From positions 1 to 51,769 of the forward strand of contig JACCFC020000026.1 of assembly GCA_020830965.2 (NCBI GenBank): 51,769 nucleotides of DNA. Direction: 5' to 3'. Made by a program: the position numbers and the translations under genes. Below, one piece after another: positions 43,628 to 51,769 of the stretch (its first letter is position 1; every line of letters begins with the position of its first letter). The notes under the pieces were generated by a model. It searched no databases, had not been told where the DNA came from, and saw nothing but the letters and a program-made list of their open reading frames with translations. This DNA comes from Neisseriaceae bacterium TC5R-5 (GTDB taxonomy: Bacteria; Pseudomonadota; Gammaproteobacteria; Burkholderiales; Chromobacteriaceae).

Positions 43628-45061
43628 ATGAGTCAAACATTTGACGTCGTTGTCATCGGTGCCGGCCCTGGTGGCTATATCGCTGCCATCCGTGCCGCCC
43701 AACTGGGCTTCAGCACTGCCTGCGTTGATGCTTTCAAAAACCCGCAAGGCGAACCTTCTCTTGGTGGTACCTGCCTCAACGTTGGCTGCATCCCCTCCAA
43801 AGCGCTGCTGCAATCTTCAGAAAACTTCCACGCCGTCCAGCATGATTTTGCCAAACACGGCATCAGTGTTTCCGGTGCCAAGTTGGATGTGGCCACCATG
43901 TTGACACGCAAAAACGACATCATCACGAAAAATACTGGTGGCGTGAGCTTTCTGTTCAAAAAGAACAAGATCGCCAATATACATGGTCTGGCCACGCTCA
44001 AAGGCCGTCAGGGTGAACAATGGCAACTCGAAGTCAGCGACAACGGTAAAGTGGTCGACACACTGCTGGCCAAGCACGTCATCATTGCCAGCGGCTCCAG
44101 CCCGCGCCAACTGCCGGGCGTCGCCACCGACAACAAACTGGTGCTTGATAATGAGGGCGCATTGGCATTGGCCAGCGTGCCTAAACGCCTAGGTGTGATC
44201 GGTGCTGGTGTCATCGGCCTGGAAATGGGCAGTGTGTGGAAGCGCCTGGGTGCCGAAGTGACCATCCTCGAAGCCATGCCCACCTTCCTGGCTGCAGCGG
44301 ATCAGCAAATTGCCAAAGAAGCCTTCAAAACCTTGACTAAAGATACCGGCCTCGATATCAAGCTGGGCGTCAAAATTGGCGACATCAAAACCGGTAAAAA
44401 AGTCGTTACCGTCAACTACGAACTGAATGGTGAGAAGGTCAGCGCTGAATTCGATAAGCTCATCGTCTCGGTGGGCCGCCAACCCAATACTGTTGGTCTA
44501 GGCGCAGAAAACATTGGCCTGCAACTGGACGAGCGGGGGTTTATCGCAGTTGATGGCCACTGCCGCACCAACCTACCCAATATCTGGGCGATAGGCGACG
44601 TGGTACGTGGCCCGATGCTGGCGCACAAAGCCTCGGAAGAGGGTGTGGTCGTGGCCGAACGTCTGGCCGGTCAACAACCGCATATTGACTTTAATGTGAT
44701 CCCTTGGGTGATCTACACCTCACCGGAAATTGCCTGGGTAGGGCAAACCGAAGAACAATTGAAAGCCGCTGGCATTGCTTACAAAAAAGGCAGCTCCAAC
44801 TTCGGTGCCAATGGCCGTGCTCTGAGCATGGGTCAGGCACAAGGCTTTGTGAAAATTCTGGCCGACGCGACTACCGATCGCATTCTCGGTGTTCATATGA
44901 TAGGCCCGATGGTGTCCGAACTGATTAGCGAGGCTGTGGTGGCAATGGAATTCAAGGCCGCCAGCGAAGACCTCGCCCGCATCGTGCACGCCCACCCCTC
45001 ATTGAGCGAAGTGGTACACGAAGCGGCACTGGCTGCTGACAAGCGGGCCTTGCACGGCTGA
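43628..45061 (+). CDS. lpdA: Dihydrolipoyl dehydrogenase (E3)
   Basis: 477 residues, start preceded by AAAGGAA. E3 reoxidises the lipoyl group with NAD+ via FAD. The FAD motif [17 protein letters not shown] is at the start, the redox disulfide in [16 protein letters not shown], the NAD motif in [16 protein letters not shown], and the catalytic His/Glu pair in [15 protein letters not shown]. Its position after sucA-sucB indicates service to the 2-oxoglutarate dehydrogenase complex. Confidence 0.97.
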   Translation: MSQTFDVVVIGAGPGGYIAAIRAAQLGFSTACVDAFKNPQGEPSLGGTCLNVGCIPSKALLQSSENFHAVQHDFAKHGISVSGAKLDVATMLTRKNDIITKNTGGVSFLFKKNKIANIHGLATLKGRQGEQWQLEVSDNGKVVDTLLAKHVIIASGSSPRQLPGVATDNKLVLDNEGALALASVPKRLGVIGAGVIGLEMGSVWKRLGAEVTILEAMPTFLAAADQQIAKEAFKTLTKDTGLDIKLGVKIGDIKTGKKVVTVNYELNGEKVSAEFDKLIVSVGRQPNTVGLGAENIGLQLDERGFIAVDGHCRTNLPNIWAIGDVVRGPMLAHKASEEGVVVAERLAGQQPHIDFNVIPWVIYTSPEIAWVGQTEEQLKAAGIAYKKGSSNFGANGRALSMGQAQGFVKILADATTDRILGVHMIGPMVSELISEAVVAMEFKAASEDLARIVHAHPSLSEVVHEAALAADKRALHG

Positions 45062-45071
45062 TAGCGGGATG

Positions 45072-45093
45072 GCGGAGTGCGGTAGCGCTCCGC
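45072..45093 (+). other. Hairpin after lpd
   Basis: GCGGAGTGC (45072-45080) and GCGCTCCGC (45085-45093) form a 9-bp stem with one U-G pair and a GGTA tetraloop. It sits 10 bases past the lpd stop and 22 bases before the next gene start. No T tract follows, so it is not a classical terminator. Confidence 0.55.
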
Positions 45094-45115
45094 TGTAAAG
45101 CAGAAGCGGGGGCTT

Positions 45116-45471
45116 GTGAAAAAATTTGTCTGTTTTATCTTGTTGATCGTATCTGGCCTAAGCATGGCTGCCAACCCAAAAGCCACGCCAAGATTAAGTG
45201 GTGTGGCATTAATTGCGCAGGTAAAGGCCGGCTCTACCCAAGAAACTACGGGTAGTTATCAGCAATGGTTTGCCCTTGGCTACCTGGCTGGTATCGCGGA
45301 CTTGAGCCAGGGTAAAAGCTGGTGTGACACCGGCAAGGTAAAAACAGGGGAAATCGACTCTCATAGATCTTGAGAGAGTTACACAAGCTTTCTGTAGAAC
45401 GTTTGAAACTTAATGCGGCAGAGTTAATTGTTGAAGTTTTGAAGAAAAAATACTCATGCTCGTCAAATTGA
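45116..45471 (+). pseudogene. Rap1a/Tai-family immunity-like protein, frameshifted
   Basis: A GTG start gives 85 residues: a signal peptide (MKKFVCFILLIVSGLSMA), then SYQQWFALGYLAGIADLSQG and KSWCDTGKVKTGEIDS before an early stop. In the -1 frame directly afterwards the sequence continues ILRELHKLSVERLKLNAAEL, IVEVLKKKYSCSSN and a TGA at 45469. Joined, this is the usual layout of small secreted Rap1a/Tai-type proteins: GY..G..D...G..WC...., then a helix ending AA.L....L...YPC-like, with two conserved cysteines. One missing base near 45363-45371 explains the break. Rap1a proteins in Serratia neutralise type VI effectors, but many relatives have unknown roles. It could be a real mutation, a pseudogene, or a sequence error. 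Confidence 0.6.
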
Positions 45472-45702
45472 GATCTGATCTGTATTCGCTGGTTTAAAAC
45501 TTTGTGGATCTGATTGTTATTGGGAATCTGCTGAGGTGTGGTTTTGGCCCTTTCGATGATTTTCTGCCAAAAGCTAAACTGAGGCTTTTTGAATAAAATA
45601 TATACCAAAGTATTGGCATTGCCGGCCAATCTTTACCGCTGTGATGGAGCGGCTGCGTTGGCAGCTGTTGAATAAAACGGACTTATCAAGAGGAAGTCAT
45701 AG
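45472..45702. other. Intergenic region upstream of sucC
   Basis: This stretch contains a weak terminator-like hairpin, AAAAGC with GCTTTT at 45569-45589 followed by one further T, which could end the sucA-lpd-rap1a transcript. The A/T-rich stretch GAATAAAATATATACC just after it is a likely place for the sucC promoter, though I could not choose a -35 box. GATCTGAT occurs twice near 45472 and 45506. The sucC ribosome site is AGAGGAAG. Confidence 0.4.
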
Positions 45703-46872
45703 ATGAATCTGCACGAATACCAAGCCAAGGCATTATTGGCGAAATACGGCCTGCCAGTGCAACAAGGCATTTTGGCCACGACGCCGCAGGAGGCGGCGGC
45801 AGCTTATGACAAGCTGGGTGGCAAGTTTGCTGTAGTTAAGGCCCAGGTGCATGCTGGTGGTCGCGGCAAGGCCGGTGGCGTAAAAGTAGTGAAAAGCCGC
45901 GAGGAAGCGGCTGAGGTGGCCAAGGGCCTGATCGGCACCAATCTGGTGACTTACCAGACCGATGCCGCTGGTCAGCCGGTGCATAGTGTGCTGGTGTGTG
46001 AAGATATGTATCCGGTGCAGCGCGAGTTGTATCTGGGGGCGGTAGTGGATCGCGGTAGTCAGCGCGTGGTGTTTATGGTGTCGACCGAGGGTGGCGTAGA
46101 GATTGAAAAAGTCGCCGCGGAAACGCCAGAAAAGATTATCAAGATTGAAGTGAACCCACTGGTCGGCATGCAGCCTTTCCAGGCGCGCGATGCGGCGTTT
46201 GCACTGGGACTGAAGGGCGAGCAGATTGCGGCGTTCAGCAAACTGATGCTGGGAGCTTATCAGGCTTTTGTCGACAATGATTTTGCCCTGTTTGAGGTTA
46301 ACCCGCTGGCCTTGCGTGAAAACGGTACGCTGGCTTGTGTCGATGGCAAGATCAATTTGGATTCCAATGCTTTGTATCGTCACCCGGATTTGCTGGCACA
46401 GCGTGACAAGAGCCAGGAAAACGAGCGTGAGGTGAAGGCATCAGAGTTTGACCTTAACTATGTGGCGCTGGAAGGCAATATCGGCTGTATGGTCAATGGT
46501 GCCGGCCTGGCCATGGCAACGATGGACATTATCAAGCTCAAAGGCGGCCAGCCGGCTAACTTCCTGGATGTAGGTGGCGGTGCCACCAAGGAGCGGGTGA
46601 TTGAGGCGTTCAAGCTGATTCTGGCTGATACCTCGGTTAAAGGCGTACTGATCAATATCTTTGGTGGCATTGTGCGCTGTGACATGATTGCTGAGGCGAT
46701 TATTGCTGCTGTGAAAGAAGTCAATGTGACCGTGCCGGTGGTCGTGCGTCTGGAGGGCAATAATGCCGAGTTGGGCGCCAAGATTCTGGATGACTCCGGT
46801 TTGAAGTTGACTTCGGCCCAGGGCTTGAATGATGCCGCTGAGAAAATTGTTGCTGCTGTCGCGGCCCTGTAA
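45703..46872 (+). CDS. sucC: Succinyl-CoA synthetase beta subunit
   Basis: 389 residues, the typical length. The enzyme makes succinate and ATP (or GTP) from succinyl-CoA. The ATP-grasp domain starts [37 protein letters not shown] is the nucleotide-binding loop; later are [44 protein letters not shown] and [10 protein letters not shown]. It starts after AGAGGAAG and is followed by sucD 27 bases later. Confidence 0.97.
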   Translation: MNLHEYQAKALLAKYGLPVQQGILATTPQEAAAAYDKLGGKFAVVKAQVHAGGRGKAGGVKVVKSREEAAEVAKGLIGTNLVTYQTDAAGQPVHSVLVCEDMYPVQRELYLGAVVDRGSQRVVFMVSTEGGVEIEKVAAETPEKIIKIEVNPLVGMQPFQARDAAFALGLKGEQIAAFSKLMLGAYQAFVDNDFALFEVNPLALRENGTLACVDGKINLDSNALYRHPDLLAQRDKSQENEREVKASEFDLNYVALEGNIGCMVNGAGLAMATMDIIKLKGGQPANFLDVGGGATKERVIEAFKLILADTSVKGVLINIFGGIVRCDMIAEAIIAAVKEVNVTVPVVVRLEGNNAELGAKILDDSGLKLTSAQGLNDAAEKIVAAVAAL

Positions 46873-46899
46873 TGTGCTGCACTGGATAAGGATTGCAAA

Positions 46900-47784
46900 A
46901 TGAGTGTATTGGTCAATAAGAATACCAAGGTGCTGGTGCAGGGTTTTACCGGCAAAAACGGCACTTTCCATGCTGAACAGGCATTGAAAGTAGGGACGAA
47001 AGTGGTGGGTGGTGTCACGCCGGGTAAGGGTGGTAGCGAGCATCTGGGTTTGCCGGTGTTCAACACTATGAAAGACGCGGTACGCCAGACTCAGGCGGAT
47101 GCCTCGGTTATCTATGTACCGGCAGCGTTTGCCAAGGATTCCATCCTGGAAGCGATTGAAAGTGGTGTAAAGCTGATTGTGTGTATTACTGAGGGCGTGC
47201 CAACGCTGGATATGCTCTATGTGAAAAAAGCGGTTGATGAGGCGGGCATCCGCCTGATCGGCCCCAACTGCCCCGGTGTGATTACGCCTGGTGAGTGCAA
47301 GATCGGTATCATGCCGTGGCATATCCACAACCCCGGTCGTATCGGCATTGTGTCGCGTTCCGGTACGCTGACTTATGAGGCGGTGGCACAGACGACTGCC
47401 TTGGGCTTGGGCCAGTCTACTTGTATTGGTATTGGTGGCGACCCGATTCCGGGTACCAGCCATATCGACGCGCTGAAGTTGTTCCAGGATGATCCGGATA
47501 CCGACGCTATCGTGATGATTGGTGAAATTGGTGGTTCGGCTGAGGAAGAGGCTGCCGAATTTGCCAAGTCTTATGTTACCAAGCCGGTAGTGGGTTATAT
47601 CGCCGGGGTCACTGCACCTAAGGGTAAGCGCATGGGACATGCCGGGGCGATTATTTCCGGTGGTAAAGGCACGGCAGAGGAAAAGTTCAAAGCTTTTGAA
47701 CGCGCTGGTATTGCCTATACCCGCAGCCCGGCCGAAATTGGCAAAACGATGTTTGAGTTGTTGAAATCCAAAGGCATGATTTAA
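46900..47784 (+). CDS. sucD: Succinyl-CoA synthetase alpha subunit
   Basis: 294 residues, ribosome site AAGGATTG. The alpha subunit binds CoA and carries the phosphorylated histidine, here in [17 protein letters not shown]. CoA-binding and Rossmann motifs include [53 protein letters not shown] and [19 protein letters not shown]. It completes the sucCD operon and ends near a strong terminator shared with the convergent autotransporter gene. Confidence 0.97.
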   Translation: MSVLVNKNTKVLVQGFTGKNGTFHAEQALKVGTKVVGGVTPGKGGSEHLGLPVFNTMKDAVRQTQADASVIYVPAAFAKDSILEAIESGVKLIVCITEGVPTLDMLYVKKAVDEAGIRLIGPNCPGVITPGECKIGIMPWHIHNPGRIGIVSRSGTLTYEAVAQTTALGLGQSTCIGIGGDPIPGTSHIDALKLFQDDPDTDAIVMIGEIGGSAEEEAAEFAKSYVTKPVVGYIAGVTAPKGKRMGHAGAIISGGKGTAEEKFKAFERAGIAYTRSPAEIGKTMFELLKSKGMI

Positions 47785-47820
47785 AGCCTGATCTGCTGGC
47801 GCTTTGGTCAGCAGAGATAA

Positions 47821-47857
47821 AAAAACGCTGCTCGGTATTTAGCCGAGCAGCGTTTTT
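47821..47857. terminator. Bidirectional intrinsic terminator between sucD and the autotransporter gene
   Basis: AAAAACGCTGCTCGG (47821-47835) and CCGAGCAGCGTTTTT (47843-47857) are perfect reverse complements, 15 bp, with a 7-base loop and flanking A and T runs on both sides. It can therefore end transcription of sucD on the plus strand and of the autotransporter on the minus strand. Confidence 0.9.
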
Positions 47858-47875
47858 TGTTAGCGTGCTAAACGC

Positions 47876-50800
47876 TTACCAGAGATGGCGAATACCCAGG
47901 TTCAAAGCCCAGGGCATGGTGACTTTGCTGCCCTTGGCATATTCCAGATCGGCCGAGGCCTTGGTCTTCTTGGTCAGCTGGAACGCGCTACCGATGCCTA
48001 TTTCGAGACGGCTGCCTATGCTTTCGTTTTCGAACGTGGTGTCATCTACCCGCACTTTGCTACTGCTACTAAAGTCATGCACCACCGAGGCTTTCATATA
48101 CGGCATCATGCTCATATTTTTAGCAGTAGGCAGGGTTTTGCCCACCAGTGCACCAACACGGCCTTCTAGGCTGTTTACCGCATCAGCGGCCACTTCCAGA
48201 CCGATACTGTTGACGTAAGAGGCGCTGGCGGTATGGGTGTAGGTTAGCTCCAATTGCGGCTCGACAAACCAGCTATTCTTCAGTGTCACCCGCTGGCCAA
48301 TTTCTACATCAAAGGCGTAGCCATTGTTGTTGTAGTTGCTGCTGATTGGCTGGCCTAGATTGCCGCTGTAGTCGTGGCTATTGCGCAGCCAGTTATACTT
48401 CAACAGGCTGTCCACATAGAAGCCGCTGCGATCAATATAAGTGGCATAAGCACCTAGCAGGGTACTCTTGACCTGACCGCTATCATTGGCACCAAAGTCC
48501 TGCTTGGAATCGGCCACGCCGACCATGCCGCCTAGGTAGATTTGTCCAGACTTGGCTTTCAGCGCGGTATCGGCACCCACTTGCAGGCCGTTGATATCTT
48601 GCTTGAAGCTGCGGCTGCTGTCGGTATCGACATCGAAGTGCTTGCTGACACCACGGGCCCACATACCGCCCTTGTCATCTCCCATGCGTAATTCGCCCAA
48701 ACGCTTGACCAGAGCATTCATCTGCGCATTCCACAGCGTGCCAGCGGCAGCGTGATTGCCCAGTGCGCCATTGGCGCCGGTAGAGATTACAGAGGTGTTG
48801 ACTAGGCCCCAATTATTGCCCTCATGTTCTAGGGTATGACGGAAGGCGCCAACATCCACAAATTGGCCATTATTACCTGCTAAGGTGAAGATGGCATCTC
48901 CGCCTTGGCTCGTGAGCAAAGGCAACATGGTTTTGTTGCGCCCATAGATAAACTTACCGGTGTCGGCGACGACCAAGGTATGTTTCCCTGCTGCGGTACC
49001 CGTGATGTTAATACGGTCATCCAGGCGGTTAGCTAAGCCGCTACTCATGATAAAAGTACCACTGCCCGTCAGGTTGCCATTGATATTCAGCGTTCTGTAA
49101 CCAGTGGCTTCGGAGGAGGCGAAGTTGATGGTGCTGTCGCTGATATTCAGGCCACCGATATTGGAGCTATTGCTCATCGTCCAGATGCTGCCACCTGTCA
49201 GGCTGACCGGTGCATTGGCCTGGATCTGACCGTTGAGGGTACTCTTGTTCAGCGTGATGCCGGAGCCATTGGCGCTAACAGGCTGTGCCACATCGGCAAA
49301 CAGAATGTTGCCGTTCAGGGCGCTATCATTTGCCGTCAGGTTCAGGCTAGCGCCGCTGGCGACATTGGCTAGCATGGCGTTGCTAACTTCCAGATTGTTC
49401 AGCGTAAGCACATTACTTAGGCCACTGGCGCTGATTATCGAGCTGCCGGTACCACTGGCTGTGAGGCTGCCGCGAGTAAGTGTTGCTGTTGCGCCATTTA
49501 AAGTAACTGCGCTGCTGCCAGTACCACTGGCTGTGATGGTACTGTCGGTAAGCCTTGCTGTTGCACCATTCAAAGCCAGCGTAGCAGTATTGGCATTGCG
49601 GCTATTGAAGTTGGTACTGTTCGCAGTCAGTGCGGCATTATTGCTCAGGGCTACTGCACTGCTACCGGCAGCAATATCGACACTGGATAAATTGACTGTA
49701 GTATCCGTTCCCTGAGCAGAAATACCCAAGCCGTTAGCACTCAGCTGCATATTGCTGGTGCCGCCGGTGAGCGTGATTTGTGAACCGGCCACTTTGGCAA
49801 GAATGCCACTACCACCAGATTTGAGCGCACTGTTTTTATCCAGTGTCAGGGTCAGCTTGCTATCTGCCACAATAGCGTCACCAGATTGGGTGGTGATATT
49901 TACGCCACTTAAGCTGGCGATAGAGGCCATTCCGTTGCCCAGTTTGATGGCGTTACCAGCATCGGCACCGAGTGAGCCACCAGTCAGTGTTAGCTTGGAG
50001 CCACCTACGGCAGAGATGGCAGTGCCTGTGGAGTTAGTGCGGTCGGTACCAACGTCAATCTTGACATTGCTGCCTAACAGGTTCAGCACGCTGTTGGACA
50101 CTATGCCGCTACCGGCGAGACTGTTAACGGTGGTGTTGCGCAGTGTGAGCGTAGACTGTTCTCCGGCTCCCAGGCCGATGGCTGTACCCTTTGCAGTGCT
50201 GAGTTGGGTATTGGTCAGATCAATACTGGAACCACCGGTAGCTGCGCTGATGGCATTACCCCCTCCCCCGACCGTGATGGTGGATTGACTGCTTAAATTT
50301 TCATCCGCTCTCAGTATTAATGCACCAGCAGAACTAATGCCGTTACCAGAGGTGCTGCTGATAGTCGTGCTGCTTAAGGTGACAGTAGAAGCCGTACCTC
50401 CTCCTAGCGTGACCGCATTGCCAGCATTGGCACTTATCTCACTATTGGTAAGTGTAATAGTCGAGCCGCCTTTGGCGGAGGAGATGGCATCGCCGCTACC
50501 ACTTTGGATCTTGATCTTGCTACCGGTGTCGGTCAGGTTCAGCACATCGTCCGAAATAATACCGCTGCCAGCGGTGCTGGTCAGGGTCGTGTTCTTTAGC
50601 GTGAGGGTGGAACCGGTGCTGGTGCCATCGGTGCCCAGTTTGATGATGCTGCCGTTGGCTGTGGTGATGGAGGAGCCGTCCAGATCAATATCTGAGCCAC
50701 CTGTGGCAGCGGTCATACCATTACCGGCACCGGCTACGGTGATGCTGGTTTTGTTATCGCCAGTCACATTCAGGCTGCCGGCGGAGGTGATAGCGTCACC

Positions 50801-51769
50801 ACCTTTGGTGGTAATCGTGGTATTAGCCAGGGTAACGGTAGACGTTTTACCGGTACCTTGCAGGTTGATGGCGCTGCCGGTGTCGGTACTGAGAGTGCTA
50901 TTGGTCAGCTTGATAACGGAACCATCTTTTGCTGCCGAGATAGCATTGCCGTTACCACTTTGAATATCGATTTTGCTGTCGGTATCGGTCAGGTTCAGCA
51001 CATCGTCCGAAATAATACCGCTGCCAGCGGTGCTGGTCAGGGTCGTGTTCTTCAGCGTGAGAGTGGAACCGGTGCTGGTACCATCGGTGCCCAGTTTGAT
51101 GATGCTGCCGTTGGCGGTGGTGATGGAGGAGCCGTCCAGATTAATATCTGAGCCACCTGTGGCAGCGGTCATACCATTACCGGCACCGGCTACGGTGATG
51201 CTGGTTTTGTTATCGCCAGTCACATTCAGGCTGCCGGCGGAGGTGATAGCGTCACCGCCTTTGGTGGTAATCGTGGTGTTAGCTAGGGTAACGGTAGACG
51301 TTTTACCGGTACCCCGCAGGTTGATGGCGCTGCCGGTGTCGGTACTGAGAGTGCTATTGGTCAGCTTGATGATGGAACCATCTTTTGCTGCCGAGATGGC
51401 ATTACCGCTACCACTTTGAATATTGATGGTGCTACCGGTATCGGTCAGGTTCAAGGCATCGGCGGAAGTGACACCGTTACCTTTAGCACTGGTGATCGTG
51501 TTACCACTTAAGGTGACGGTAGAGGCGGTACCGGCTCCTAGTTTGATCGCATTGCCGGCATCGGTACTTATCTCACTATTGGTAAGTGTAATAGTCGAAC
51601 CGCCTTTGGCGGAGGAGATGGCATCGCCGCTACCGCTTTCAATTTTGATCTTGCTACCGGTGTCGGTCAGGTTCAGCACATCGTCCGAAATAATACCGCT
51701 GCCAGCGGTGCTGGTCAGGGTCGTGTTCTTTAGCGTGAGGGTGGAACCGGTGCTGGTACCATCGGTGCC
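47876..51769 (-). CDS. Autotransporter adhesin-like protein (type Va), N-terminus outside window
   Basis: 1297 residues are visible; the frame is still open at the window edge, so the signal peptide and true start are missing. From about 49100 to the edge the passenger consists of short beta-helix-like units rich in Ser, Thr, Gly, Asn and Asp (such as STLTLKNTTLTSTAGSGI). About 48790-49100 is the pertactin-like autochaperone region (LVVADTGKFIYGRNKTMLPL; LEHEGNNWGLVN). About 47876-48720 is the outer-membrane beta-barrel (MWARGVSKHFDVD, LQVGADTALKAKSGQIYLGG) ending NLGIRHLW with an aromatic residue. Probably surface-exposed; the binding target is unknown. An ATG at 51679 lies inside a repeat and should not be taken as the start. 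Confidence 0.9.
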   Translation of the reverse strand, partial: GTDGTSTGSTLTLKNTTLTSTAGSGIISDDVLNLTDTGSKIKIESGSGDAISSAKGGSTITLTNSEISTDAGNAIKLGAGTASTVTLSGNTITSAKGNGVTSADALNLTDTGSTINIQSGSGNAISAAKDGSIIKLTNSTLSTDTGSAINLRGTGKTSTVTLANTTITTKGGDAITSAGSLNVTGDNKTSITVAGAGNGMTAATGGSDINLDGSSITTANGSIIKLGTDGTSTGSTLTLKNTTLTSTAGSGIISDDVLNLTDTDSKIDIQSGNGNAISAAKDGSVIKLTNSTLSTDTGSAINLQGTGKTSTVTLANTTITTKGGDAITSAGSLNVTGDNKTSITVAGAGNGMTAATGGSDIDLDGSSITTANGSIIKLGTDGTSTGSTLTLKNTTLTSTAGSGIISDDVLNLTDTGSKIKIQSGSGDAISSAKGGSTITLTNSEISANAGNAVTLGGGTASTVTLSSTTISSTSGNGISSAGALILRADENLSSQSTITVGGGGNAISAATGGSSIDLTNTQLSTAKGTAIGLGAGEQSTLTLRNTTVNSLAGSGIVSNSVLNLLGSNVKIDVGTDRTNSTGTAISAVGGSKLTLTGGSLGADAGNAIKLGNGMASIASLSGVNITTQSGDAIVADSKLTLTLDKNSALKSGGSGILAKVAGSQITLTGGTSNMQLSANGLGISAQGTDTTVNLSSVDIAAGSSAVALSNNAALTANSTNFNSRNANTATLALNGATARLTDSTITASGTGSSAVTLNGATATLTRGSLTASGTGSSIISASGLSNVLTLNNLEVSNAMLANVASGASLNLTANDSALNGNILFADVAQPVSANGSGITLNKSTLNGQIQANAPVSLTGGSIWTMSNSSNIGGLNISDSTINFASSEATGYRTLNINGNLTGSGTFIMSSGLANRLDDRINITGTAAGKHTLVVADTGKFIYGRNKTMLPLLTSQGGDAIFTLAGNNGQFVDVGAFRHTLEHEGNNWGLVNTSVISTGANGALGNHAAAGTLWNAQMNALVKRLGELRMGDDKGGMWARGVSKHFDVDTDSSRSFKQDINGLQVGADTALKAKSGQIYLGGMVGVADSKQDFGANDSGQVKSTLLGAYATYIDRSGFYVDSLLKYNWLRNSHDYSGNLGQPISSNYNNNGYAFDVEIGQRVTLKNSWFVEPQLELTYTHTASASYVNSIGLEVAADAVNSLEGRVGALVGKTLPTAKNMSMMPYMKASVVHDFSSSSKVRVDDTTFENESIGSRLEIGIGSAFQLTKKTKASADLEYAKGSKVTMPWALNLGIRHLW
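50441..51769. repeat. Long in-frame tandem repeats in the autotransporter passenger
   Basis: A block of about 417 bases at 50581-50997 recurs nearly identically at 51037-51453, an offset of 456 bases or 152 codons. A second block at about 50441-50640 recurs from 51575 to the window edge, offset 1134 bases or 378 codons (456 + 678). All offsets are multiples of three. The smaller building unit seems to be 70-80 codons. Differences between copies are few and mostly synonymous or conservative (for example DTDSKIDIQSGNG against DTGSKIKIQSGSG), pointing to recent duplication or gene conversion. Confidence 0.85.

Noticed and set aside
46441-47640. Long open frame on the minus strand antisense to sucC and sucD (about 400 codons)
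   Set aside because: Both sucC and sucD are full length and unmistakable on the plus strand. The antisense frame has no recognisable motif, is rich in His, Arg, Asn and Thr as expected from the complement of the coding strand, and spans two genes.
49233-51419. Several plus-strand open frames opposite the autotransporter, rich in Leu, Val, Pro and Ser
   Set aside because: They mirror the repeat units of the autotransporter and inherit their repetitiveness. They contain no family motifs.
50441-51769. Direct repeats considered as a CRISPR array
   Set aside because: The units are hundreds of bases long, in frame, and encode beta-helix-like protein repeats. There are no short identical repeats with unique spacers of constant length.

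Overview
The window looks like chromosomal DNA of a betaproteobacterium, most likely of the order Neisseriales (inference). The evidence is the block rimP-nusA-infB-rbfA-truB-rpsO-pnp, the block mdh / gntR-sdhCDAB-sdhE-gltA-sucA-sucB-lpd-sucCD, a prfB-lysS pair with the programmed RF2 frameshift, PilU, and a classical autotransporter. Base composition looks close to 50% G+C by eye. I see no tRNA, rRNA or CRISPR array.

Layout. (1) 1-5.3 kb is an accessory stretch. It holds the end of an IS66-type insertion sequence that appears to interrupt a gene, a periplasmic gamma-glutamyltransferase with a divergent LacI-type regulator, and a divergent pair of a CGNR zinc-finger regulator and a DUF1348/NTF2-like protein around repeated TGTAAC boxes. 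(2) 5.3-9.5 kb is a three-gene minus-strand operon: a single-chain amino-acid ABC transporter (binding protein, permease and ATPase fused), an ATC-hydrolase family protein, and an M20 N-carbamoyl-amino-acid hydrolase. Together they suggest uptake of a thiazoline or carbamoyl amino acid and its conversion to a free amino acid, possibly L-cysteine. (3) 9.8-13.1 kb holds yffB, pilU and fadD, all on the minus strand. (4) 13.3-22.4 kb is the translation and RNA-metabolism operon, with RNA hairpins before rimP, after infB, after rpsO and before pnp. (5) 22.6-29.3 kb is accessory again: a small unknown gene, a MocR-type regulator divergent from a flavoprotein reductase fused to an adrenodoxin-type ferredoxin plus an M24 peptidase-like protein, and two glycosyltransferases. 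(6) 29.6-47.8 kb is core metabolism: lysS-prfB, mdh, and a nearly complete set of TCA-cycle genes from succinate dehydrogenase to succinyl-CoA synthetase. A frameshifted Rap1a/Tai-like gene sits between lpd and sucC. (7) 47.9 kb to the window end is a large autotransporter on the minus strand. Its passenger contains long near-identical tandem repeats, and its N-terminus lies outside the window.

Structures not explained by the genes include two copies of a roughly 100-bp repeat with inverted GCTAACAAAAC-like ends (about 9.6 and 26.7 kb), a long imperfect hairpin with a U tract in the pnp leader, a perfect 14-bp palindrome between mdh and gntR, and a compact GC-rich hairpin in each junction of sucA-sucB-lpd-rap1a. 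The most interesting candidates are the ATC-type operon with its fully fused transporter, the reductase-ferredoxin/M24/MocR cluster, and the dispersed repeat.
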